Part shown: in pieces, positions 24,110 to 30,680 of the stretch
How the letters are laid out: every line of letters begins with the position of its first letter
How positions within the stretch are numbered: position 1 is the stretch's first letter
NCBI GenBank assembly: GCA_016716385.1
Contig: JADJWL010000020.1
Location: forward strand, 1-57,058
Source: Bryobacterales bacterium
GTDB lineage: Bacteria; Acidobacteriota; Terriglobia; Bryobacterales; Bryobacteraceae
Direction: 5' to 3'
Length of the DNA stretch: 57,058 nt
Program-made: the position numbers and the translations under genes
The notes under the pieces: generated by a model
Seen by the model: only the letters and a program-made list of their open reading frames with translations
What the model was told of the DNA's origin: nothing
Database searches by the model: none

Positions 24110-26179
24110 ATGAGATGGATTCCGCTACTGGCCGCCCTCACCATTCCGTTGCTGGCGCAGAAGCCGGCGCTCGACCGGCGTGACCTGGAGATCCAGCGCC
24201 TGCCGGGGAAAATCGACCTCTCGCAGAAAGTCGAAATCCCGCGCGGCTATGCGCTGGTGGTCGGCGTGGGCAAGTACCAGAAGCTGCGAGAGGGCGACTG
24301 GCTGCGCTTCTCGGAGAGCGACGCGCGCTCGGTCTACGAGGTGCTGATCGCCAAGGAAGGCGGCAACATGCCGCCGGAGAACGTGCAGATGCTGGTGGGG
24401 GAGAAGGCAACGCTGGCCAATGTCCGCAAGGCAATCGAAGAGTGGCTGCCGTCGGTGGCGCAGCCGCAGGACCGGGTGATCGTCTACTTCGCCGGACATG
24501 GCTTTGTGTATGGCAGCCGCGGGTACCTGGCGCCGTACGATTTCGATCCCGAAGCCGTGCAGAGTTCCGGCTACCCGATGGATCAGTTGGGCAAGGTGCT
24601 GGCCAACCAGGTGAAGGCGCGCTGGAAGGTGCTGCTCACCGACGCCTGCCACTCGGGCAAGATCACGCCGGAAACGACCGATGAGGCCGTCTATGGCGAG
24701 TTCGCCAAGATGCCGAACACGTTTCTTACGCTGACGGCGGCGCGCGAGCAGGAGTCGAGCTACGAGGATCCCAAGCTCGGGACCGGCTTCGGTCTCTACT
24801 CGTACTATCTGACGCAGGGCTGGCAGGGCAATGCCGACCTGACACCGCGTGACGGCGTGATCACGGCGGACGAACTGGTGGAGTACGTGCGCCGCAACGT
24901 GCGGACGTACGCCCGGCAGCGCGGCCATTCCCAGACGCCGACCGAGCGCGGCGACTTCGACCCCGAGATGATTCTGGGCTACAGCCACGAGCGCCGCATG
25001 GCGGCCGCGGGCGAAACCAATGAGCCGCTGCCGGACGGGAGCCTGGTGGTGGAAGTGAACATGGACGGCGTCGAAGTCTACGTCGACGATCAACTCGTCG
25101 GTACGGTCGACAAGGCGAAGCCGCTCAGTCTGCCTGGCTTGTCCAGCGGCCCGCATACGGTGAAGGGCGTCAAGATGGGCTACGCGCCGGACACCAAGGA
25201 GGTGCTCGTCGTCCCGGGACAGCAGAAGACCGTCAGCCTGCGCATCCAGTACGCGCGCACGCCGAAGCGCTCCGCCGTCGGACTCTACGAGAAGGGCATG
25301 GCGATTTACGGCAAGCGGAAGAGCGACGACGATCTCGCCCGCGCGCGCGATCTGTTCGCGCAGGCCCTGCGCGAGGACAGCACGTACAGCCCGGCCGCGC
25401 TGCAGTTGTGTCTCACGGCGCAGATCATCGGCGAAACCGACGAAGCCCGTAAAGCCTGCAAGAAGGCTGTGGATACCGATCCGGATTTCGTCGAGGCGCG
25501 CATCCACTACGGCGCGCTGCTGTTTGAGACCGGCGACACCGACGAAGCCGTCCGGCAGTTGACGACGGCGACGCGGCAGGATCCGAAGAGCAGCCTCGCG
25601 CATTCGCACCTGGCGCAGGCGTACCGGATGACGGAAAGCTACGCGCGGGGCGTCGAGGCGGCGACGCGGGCGATTGAACTCGATCCCAGCAACGCGCAGG
25701 CGTACCTGTGGCGCGCGGACAACCTGCGGGTGGAGGGCAAGTTCGCCGAAGCCAAGCCGGACTACGAAGAGTATCTGAAGATCAACAGTTTCACGGCGTC
25801 GTTCGGCTCGAAGCTGGCGTTCTACCTGATCGGCAGCGGCATCACCAAGACGAACGCGAGCCAGAAGCGCGTCTACGCGACGCAGCGCAACATCGCGCTG
25901 TTCGGATTGTGCGAGTGCGAGCAGCGCCTGAAGAACTTCACGCGGGCCAGCCGCTTCTGCGAGGAAGCGCTCAAGTACGACACCGACGATCCGTTCTCCT
26001 ACTTTGTGCTGGGCAAGATCTACAGCCAGCTTTTCAACCGCGACAAGCGCCGGGACGACCTCGTGACCGCCCGTCGCTACTATGCCAAGGTCGTCGAGAT
26101 CAATCCCGCAATGAAGGAAGCCCAGGAATCCTCGCAGTACATCACGCAGATCGACCGCATCCTGCCCAAGGTTCCGTAA
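24110..26179 (+). CDS. Secreted caspase-fold (C14) protein with PEGA and TPR domains
   Basis: A 689-aa protein. Signal peptide (MRWIPLLAALTIPLLAQ); caspase-like domain with YALVVGVGKYQKL, catalytic His130 in YFAGHGFVYG and Cys180 in LLTDACHSGK; then a PEGA beta domain (about 310-380, GSLVVEVNMDGVEVYVDDQL ... GPHTVKGVKMGYAPD); and about six TPR units to the end (e.g. FVEARIHYGALLFETGDTDEA, AYLWRADNLRVEGKFAEA). Both catalytic residues are intact, so it may be an active periplasmic or extracellular Arg/Lys-type endopeptidase, with TPRs as target or partner binding surface. ATG 24110 chosen because the signal peptide begins there. Confidence 0.82.
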   Translation: MRWIPLLAALTIPLLAQKPALDRRDLEIQRLPGKIDLSQKVEIPRGYALVVGVGKYQKLREGDWLRFSESDARSVYEVLIAKEGGNMPPENVQMLVGEKATLANVRKAIEEWLPSVAQPQDRVIVYFAGHGFVYGSRGYLAPYDFDPEAVQSSGYPMDQLGKVLANQVKARWKVLLTDACHSGKITPETTDEAVYGEFAKMPNTFLTLTAAREQESSYEDPKLGTGFGLYSYYLTQGWQGNADLTPRDGVITADELVEYVRRNVRTYARQRGHSQTPTERGDFDPEMILGYSHERRMAAAGETNEPLPDGSLVVEVNMDGVEVYVDDQLVGTVDKAKPLSLPGLSSGPHTVKGVKMGYAPDTKEVLVVPGQQKTVSLRIQYARTPKRSAVGLYEKGMAIYGKRKSDDDLARARDLFAQALREDSTYSPAALQLCLTAQIIGETDEARKACKKAVDTDPDFVEARIHYGALLFETGDTDEAVRQLTTATRQDPKSSLAHSHLAQAYRMTESYARGVEAATRAIELDPSNAQAYLWRADNLRVEGKFAEAKPDYEEYLKINSFTASFGSKLAFYLIGSGITKTNASQKRVYATQRNIALFGLCECEQRLKNFTRASRFCEEALKYDTDDPFSYFVLGKIYSQLFNRDKRRDDLVTARRYYAKVVEINPAMKEAQESSQYITQIDRILPKVP

Positions 26180-26191
26180 GTACACTGAAGA

Positions 26192-26890
26192 GTGAAACGT
26201 CTTTGGCACGACCTGGCCCGGGAAGCGGGCACGGGAACGTTCGATCCATCGCTGATCTCCCATCTGCCCGAGCCTGTCCGCCGTTATTTTCTCCACGCAA
26301 TCGCACCCGGTACGCCGTTGGCCGGCTCGGCGATCTTCGATTTGCATGGGACGTTTCAGCTTGGCTCGCGATGGATTCCATTTCGGGCGACGCAGGTCTT
26401 GGCGCCGCGCCGCGGCTTTGTGTGGCGCGCGTCGATGCGCTGGGGAATCGTGCCACTCAGCGGTTACGACCTCTGCGACCGGGACACGGGCGAGATGAAC
26501 TGGAAGCTCCTGGGGTTCGTCCCTCTGGTCCGGGCGAGCGGACCGGACATTGCGCGCTCGGCCCGCGGCCGGCTGGACCTCGAGGCGGTGCTCGTCCCGT
26601 CCACTCTGCTCGATGCGGAATGGTCCGCGGAGAACGGGGCACGGCTGACGGTGCGGTTCGGCGCGCACACAGCGTCGCTGGAGATTGGCGAAGACGGCCG
26701 CCTGCTGCGGGCGAGCCTGGCGCGCTGGGGCGATCCGGATAAGAAAGGCTGGCGCGAGGAGGTTTTCGGGGTCGAAGTCGAGGAAGAGGCGCGCTCCGGC
26801 GGGTACACGATTCCGCGAACCATCCGGGGCGGCTGGCAGGGACACGGGGACTTTATCCGCCAGACGATCGCGGAAGCGAAGTTCCGATAG
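26192..26890 (+). CDS. DUF6544-like (former DUF6920) protein
   Basis: A 232-aa protein with LPEPVRRYFLHAIAPGTPL near the start, which is characteristic of DUF6544, followed by FRATQVLAPRRGFVWRASM, GYDLCDRDTGEMNWKLLG and a C-terminal IPRTIRGGWQGHGDFIR segment. The likely fold is a lipid-carrier-like beta sandwich, but the function is unknown. GTG start at 26192, 12 bp after the caspase gene, so probably in the same transcript. No signal peptide or membrane helix is evident, unlike its neighbours. Confidence 0.6.
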   Translation: MKRLWHDLAREAGTGTFDPSLISHLPEPVRRYFLHAIAPGTPLAGSAIFDLHGTFQLGSRWIPFRATQVLAPRRGFVWRASMRWGIVPLSGYDLCDRDTGEMNWKLLGFVPLVRASGPDIARSARGRLDLEAVLVPSTLLDAEWSAENGARLTVRFGAHTASLEIGEDGRLLRASLARWGDPDKKGWREEVFGVEVEEEARSGGYTIPRTIRGGWQGHGDFIRQTIAEAKFR

Positions 26891-26892
26891 AA

Positions 26893-26929
26893 CCTTGCAA
26901 ATCTTCCACGACGTGAGAGAATTGCAAGG
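26893..26929. promoter_or_regulatory. Inverted repeat / promoter region of the DUF4143 ATPase gene
   Basis: CCTTGCAA (26893-26900) and TTGCAAGG (26922-26929) form a perfect 8-bp inverted repeat with a 21-base spacer that ends directly at the ATG (26930). It overlaps a TTGCAA-N16-GAGAAT promoter-like pair (26895-26900, 26917-26922), which would give a leaderless or nearly leaderless transcript. Two roles are possible: repressor operator, or an RNA hairpin hiding the translation start. Confidence 0.5.
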
Positions 26930-28102
26930 ATGATCCCGCGCGCCGCCGAGCCCGTTCTCCGGCAAGCCCTGGAGCGGTTCCCGGCAGTCGGACTGCTGGG
27001 GCCGCGCCAGGCCGGCAAGACGACGCTGGCTCTGGAGATCGCGTCGTCTCTCGGGGACCGGGCCGTCTACCTCGATCTCGAGTTGCCGTCCGACCGGGCG
27101 AAGCTCCAGGATGCCGAGCTTTATTTGTCCGGGCACGAGGGCAGGCTCGTCATTCTCGATGAGATCCACCGCACGCCGGATATCTTCCAGACGCTCCGCG
27201 GTTTGATTGACGGGCGGCGGCGGCGGGGCATCCGCACCGGGCAGTACCTGCTGCTCGGTTCGGCGTCGGTCGATCTGTTGAAGCAATCCGCGGAAAGCCT
27301 GGCCGGCCGGATCCGTTATATCGAGTTGGGTCCGCTGGCGGTGCAGGAAGTCCTTGCCCTCGATCCAGGGGCGCTCGACCGCCTGTGGGTGCGGGGAGGT
27401 TTCCCGGACAGCTTTCTGGCGCCCGGCGATGCCGAGAGCCTGGAGTGGCGGCGGGCGTTTCTGCAAACGTCCCTCGAGCGCGACCTGCCGGCGCTCGGCC
27501 CGCGGGTTCCCTCCGAGACGCTGTACCGGTTCTGGCAGATGCTGGCGCACAACCAGGGACAACTGCTGAATGCCGCCCGGCTGGCCTCTGGTTTGGGCGT
27601 GAGCGGGCAGACTGTGGCGCGCTACCTCGACACGCTGGTGGACCTGTTGCTCGTCAGGCGCCTGCAGCCGTGGACGGCCAATCCGGCCAAGCGCCTGGTC
27701 CGCTCGCCGAAAACCTATGTGCGGGATAGCGGCGTCGTGCATGCGCTGCTGGGGATCGGAGACCGGGAAACCCTGCTGGGACATCCCGTCGCCGGGCCAA
27801 GCTGGGAAGGCTTCGTCATCGAGAACGGCCTGGCGCTGCTGCCGGCGGGAAGTCGAGCCTGGTACTACCGCACGGCGGCAGGCGCGGAAATCGACCTGCT
27901 GGTGGAGCATGCCGGAGGCGCGCTGTGGGCGATCGAGGTGAAACGTTCACTTTCGTCGCCCCACCCGTCGAAGGGCTTCCACCTGGCCTGCGAGGACCTC
28001 GGCGTTGAACGGCGCACGGTCGTGTATCCGGGAACGGAGAGGTACGCACTCGACAGCGGCGTGGAGATCGTTCCGCTGGCGATGCTGCGCGCGACCGGCT
28101 GA
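26930..28102 (+). CDS. AAA+14/DUF4143 ATPase
   Basis: A 390-aa protein of the widespread 'ATP-binding DUF4143' family. Walker A GPRQAGKTT (residues 24-32), Walker B LVILDEIH (about 72-79), sensor region LLLGSASVDLL, a winged-helix-like middle (NAARLASGLGVSGQTVARYLD) and the C-terminal DUF4143 domain with a PD-(D/E)XK-like core GAEIDLLVE ... WAIEVK. Members occur in many free-living bacteria, often as solitary, horizontally moving genes; role unproven. It has its own promoter-like palindrome and faces the minus-strand regulator operon tail to tail. Confidence 0.88.
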   Translation: MIPRAAEPVLRQALERFPAVGLLGPRQAGKTTLALEIASSLGDRAVYLDLELPSDRAKLQDAELYLSGHEGRLVILDEIHRTPDIFQTLRGLIDGRRRRGIRTGQYLLLGSASVDLLKQSAESLAGRIRYIELGPLAVQEVLALDPGALDRLWVRGGFPDSFLAPGDAESLEWRRAFLQTSLERDLPALGPRVPSETLYRFWQMLAHNQGQLLNAARLASGLGVSGQTVARYLDTLVDLLLVRRLQPWTANPAKRLVRSPKTYVRDSGVVHALLGIGDRETLLGHPVAGPSWEGFVIENGLALLPAGSRAWYYRTAAGAEIDLLVEHAGGALWAIEVKRSLSSPHPSKGFHLACEDLGVERRTVVYPGTERYALDSGVEIVPLAMLRATG

Positions 28103-28119
28103 TCCGCCAGCGTCAAGCG

Positions 28120-28866
28120 CTATTCGGGCAGCCGTCCCGTGAAGACGAGGACGACCGACTTGCCGGACTCGTCGATCCCGGTCTTGCCGATGACCAGGGA
28201 CTTGCCGGCTTCGAGGTCCACACTCGTTGCGATCCGCATCAGTTCCTTGTTGTCCGTGGAGCCCTGCAGGATAAACCGGATGTCGGACAACGCGATTGAA
28301 CGGCCCGCAATTTGCACAGTACTCAACGCGAGATTGTATCTCCCCAATGCCCCGGCAGCGCCATTCGACGTGACACCGCGCCCTCCCACGCGGGTACGGA
28401 CGATGCCTGTTTCGAGGAGGCGGAACTGGTGCGGACCCAAGGCACGGGTGAGTTCCGCGGTGACCGGGGCGAGAAGGTCCGGTACGGGCGACCCCGGAAG
28501 GTCGCCCTGCTGGGCCGCGATCAGGATGTGCATCGTGATCTCGACGCTCCGCGGTTCAGCCTGCGTTCCTGACGCTGGCACATCGAGGGCTTTGAGGTTC
28601 TCCATGATCGAGTTGACCTCAGTCTCGGTCCCGAAGACCGTGATGACGCGGAGCGAGTCGCCGACCGCGAAGACCGGGGACTGCCCGGCCCCGGGCCGCG
28701 TGGCCACCAACCGGTAGAGTTCCCCGATATCCGCATGTTGAACCCGGTAGACCCGCTGGACGTAGTTGACGCCCGGCGGGCGCGGGACCGGCTGCGGCTG
28801 CGGAGCCTGTTGCGCGGGCAGCAGCACCGCCGCCGCCACGATAAGTACGCTCGTTCGGATCATCAT
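28120..28866 (-). CDS. Exported secretin-N-like protein
   Basis: A 248-aa protein with signal peptide (RTSVLIVAAAVLLPAQQ), a Pro/Gln-rich linker and a segment RVYRVQHADIGELYRLVATR ... VFAVGDSLRVITVFGTETEV ... NSIMENLKALDVP that matches the secretin_N (N0/N1) domain pattern; the secretin pore domain is lacking. The remaining 150 residues are beta-rich and resemble the part of secretin-like proteins between N domains. The ATG at 28866 overlaps the stop of the preceding gene (ATGA), so it is the third member of a sigma/anti-sigma operon and is possibly a periplasmic sensor or effector of that regulon. Confidence 0.55.
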   Translation of the reverse strand: MMIRTSVLIVAAAVLLPAQQAPQPQPVPRPPGVNYVQRVYRVQHADIGELYRLVATRPGAGQSPVFAVGDSLRVITVFGTETEVNSIMENLKALDVPASGTQAEPRSVEITMHILIAAQQGDLPGSPVPDLLAPVTAELTRALGPHQFRLLETGIVRTRVGGRGVTSNGAAGALGRYNLALSTVQIAGRSIALSDIRFILQGSTDNKELMRIATSVDLEAGKSLVIGKTGIDESGKSVVLVFTGRLPE

Positions 28867-29270
28867 TCCTCTCCTTCGCTCTGATCGAGACTCCACAGAA
28901 TCACTACGTCCGGATTGCCCGACGCGATCCGGACCAGACCCGGCGTGTCCGTCGGCTCGATGCGAAGCCGCGGACGGACCGGTACTGGCGGCGCAGGCCG
29001 GGGCGGGGTTCGTTCCCAGGCCACCGCAGGCGGCGCGGGAGTTTCCACGTGGAGCGCGAGCGGCTCCACCTCCGCAGGGCGCGGCCACCATGTCAGGACA
29101 AGTGCGGCTATGGCCGCCGCCACGGGCGCCCAGGACCAACGCCACCAGGAGGCGCGCGGCGCCACCCGCTGCATCACCGAGGTGTGCACGGCCGCGACGG
29201 CTGCCTCGGGCGGATCTTCGGCAGCCAGGTCCCGCAGTGCGCGGTCGAGATCGTCGCCGGTCCACTTCAT
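28863..29270 (-). CDS. Putative single-TM anti-sigma factor
   Basis: A 135-aa protein: about 45 cytoplasmic residues (MKWTGDDLDRALRDLAAEDP), one transmembrane helix (WAPVAAAIAALVLTWW, about 46-61), a Pro-rich linker and a short C-terminal domain (IASGNPDVVILWSLD). The topology and location directly after an ECF sigma gene, with an ATGA overlap on both sides, support an anti-sigma role, though no ZAS (HxxxCxxC) motif is present. It would hold the sigma factor at the inner membrane until a periplasmic signal arrives. Confidence 0.6.
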   Translation of the reverse strand: MKWTGDDLDRALRDLAAEDPPEAAVAAVHTSVMQRVAPRASWWRWSWAPVAAAIAALVLTWWPRPAEVEPLALHVETPAPPAVAWERTPPRPAPPVPVRPRLRIEPTDTPGLVRIASGNPDVVILWSLDQSEGEE

Positions 29271-29752
29271 CGCCGGTTCTCCAGCCATCGCCTGAGTTTC
29301 GCTTTCGCCAGAGAAATCTGGCTGCGCACGGTTCCTTCGCTCGTCCCGAGCGCTGCCGCGGCTTCGGCCGTCGAGAGCCCCTCGATCTCCCGCAGGACGA
29401 CAGCGGCCCGCTCTCGTTCGGGGAGCGTCCGCAGCGCGGCCGCCACCAGACGGCGGCGTTCGTCGCGTTCGAGATCGATCTCCGGGGCTACGGCGGGCTC
29501 GGAGTCCAGCGGTTCGGCCGGCCTGCGCCGCCGCAGACCGTCGAAACAGGCGTTCAGCGTCGTGCGGTAGAGCCAGGCTTCCATGGTCGCCGGCTCCACC
29601 TGGTTGAAATGGCGGTGCAGCTTCAAGAACACCTCCTGCGCCACGTCCTGCGCGTCTTCGAGCGATCCCATGACGCGCCATGCCGTGCGCAGGACCCGCC
29701 GTTCGTGGCGGCGGAGTGCGTCCTCAAACGCCCGGTCATCGTCGCGCGGCAC
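29267..29752 (-). CDS. ECF-family RNA polymerase sigma factor
   Basis: A 161-aa ECF sigma factor. Region 2: FEDALRRHERRVLRTAWRVM and GSLEDAQDVAQEVFLKLHRH with MEAWLYRTTLNACFDGLRRR (2.1-2.4); region 4: LRTLPERERAAVVLREIEGL and STAEAAAALGTSEGTVRSQI, the helix-turn-helix that reads the -35 element. GTG start at 29752. It starts an ECF/anti-sigma/secretin-N-like operon with two 4-bp ATGA overlaps. Its regulon is unknown; an autoregulated promoter was not identified in the 83 bp upstream. Confidence 0.93.
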   Translation of the reverse strand: MPRDDDRAFEDALRRHERRVLRTAWRVMGSLEDAQDVAQEVFLKLHRHFNQVEPATMEAWLYRTTLNACFDGLRRRRPAEPLDSEPAVAPEIDLERDERRRLVAAALRTLPERERAAVVLREIEGLSTAEAAAALGTSEGTVRSQISLAKAKLRRWLENRR

Positions 29753-29835
29753 CTATCTGTTTGTACGTCAGGAGTGGCGGAAACGTTGATGGGGAATTGC
29801 TGGGGCGGGGGAGAGATTACCTGCGGCGGGGCGAC

Positions 29836-30210
29836 CTAGAAGAACTTCAGTTCCTTCATCGGATAGTGTTTACGATTCCTTGTCCAAAGAAGGGCATCGC
29901 ATCGCACGGCCGTCGCGGCGATCAGTGCATCGCCGAGCTCCACCGCATGACTTCTTCCGAACTGCCGCATGAACTCACCGGCGGCGCGTCCAATCTCCCG
30001 ATCAATCGAAACGCATTCCAGCACGCGGAACAAGGCGTCCAGGGAGTCGTACTCGTTGGGCCTAGCGCCATGCCAAATCTCAGCTACGGTTACCGGAGAA
30101 CATATTGGCAACAAGGTCGATTGGCTCAGCTTGACCCATTTCTCAATCACAGAGTCGTCACGGCGCCGGGACACCTCAATCAGGATGTCAGAATCAATCA
30201 GGACCGGCAT
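29836..30210 (-). CDS. VapC-type PIN-domain toxin
   Basis: A 124-aa PIN-domain ribonuclease. Acidic metal-binding residues are visible at D7/D9 (LIDSDILIE), E44 (TVAEIW), D93-like (ELGDALIAATA) and the C-terminal TRNRKHY segment. It likely cuts tRNA or rRNA when its antitoxin is lost. The ATG (30210) overlaps the antitoxin stop, the normal vapBC order. It ends 83 bp before the ECF sigma gene on the same strand. Confidence 0.9.
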   Translation of the reverse strand: MPVLIDSDILIEVSRRRDDSVIEKWVKLSQSTLLPICSPVTVAEIWHGARPNEYDSLDALFRVLECVSIDREIGRAAGEFMRQFGRSHAVELGDALIAATAVRCDALLWTRNRKHYPMKELKFF

Positions 30211-30464
30211 CAGGAGGCCAATCTGTTCAGGCGGGTCCCCTTCCTCAGCCGCCGAATATAAGCGTCCGTATCCGTGGGCCCGGGGTTGTCCTCTCGAATG
30301 CCAATGAATGCCTGCATCACCTTGCGCCGCTCTTCGGCAGGCGCCAGATAGCGGTCCTGGATGGCACGCCTCACGAGCTCCGAAATCGTCAGGCCCGATT
30401 CACGAGCCCGCTCATGGAGTACGTGCCAAACCTCTTCGTCCAAGTAAAGTTGCGTGCGCCTCAT
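30210..30464 (-). CDS. Ribbon-helix-helix antitoxin of the VapBC module
   Basis: An 84-aa protein with an N-terminal ribbon-helix-helix DNA-binding domain (MRRTQLYLDEEVWHVLHERA, SGLTISELVRRAIQDRYL) and an acidic C-terminal tail (REDNPGPTDTDAYIRRLR) that would wrap the VapC active site. ATG 30464 was chosen because the RHH strand begins there and a palindrome lies directly upstream; the longer frame has no support. Pairs with vapC at 29836-30210. Confidence 0.88.
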   Translation of the reverse strand: MRRTQLYLDEEVWHVLHERARESGLTISELVRRAIQDRYLAPAEERRKVMQAFIGIREDNPGPTDTDAYIRRLRKGTRLNRLAS

Positions 30465-30481
30465 GATGTATAGTGTACATC
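30465..30481 (-). promoter_or_regulatory. Operator/promoter of the VapBC module
   Basis: GATGTA-N5-TACATC is a perfect inverted repeat touching the antitoxin start codon (30464). On the minus strand it contains TACACT/TATACA, usable as a -10 box, so the mRNA would be leaderless or nearly so and repression by the antitoxin complex would block polymerase. Confidence 0.5.
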
Positions 30482-30680
30482 CCGACGCGGTGGAAATCCG
30501 GCGGGCGGTTTCCGCATGAGTGGATTGAGAAGGGAGTACACGATGATCCTGCTGATGGCAGTCCTCAACGACAGAATGCAGCACGCGCAGGCGGAAGCGC
30601 TCTTGCGTCCCGCGCCCGAGTCCGACGCGGCCGACGCTGAAACGCGCGAAGGCGCGGATTAGGGCGCGGCGGGCGAGAAT

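Noticed and set aside
24125..27910. 1261-codon minus-strand open frame opposite the caspase, DUF6544 and ATPase genes
   Set aside because: It spans three well-supported genes on the other strand and has the His/Arg/Gln-rich composition of a high-GC antisense shadow, without any family motif.
30543..30662. 39-codon plus-strand frame (MILLMAVLNDRMQHAQAEAL...) between vapB and the phosphatase gene
   Set aside because: It has a fair ribosome binding site (GAAGGGAG) but no recognisable family, no promoter and lies between two minus-strand genes; left as unsupported.
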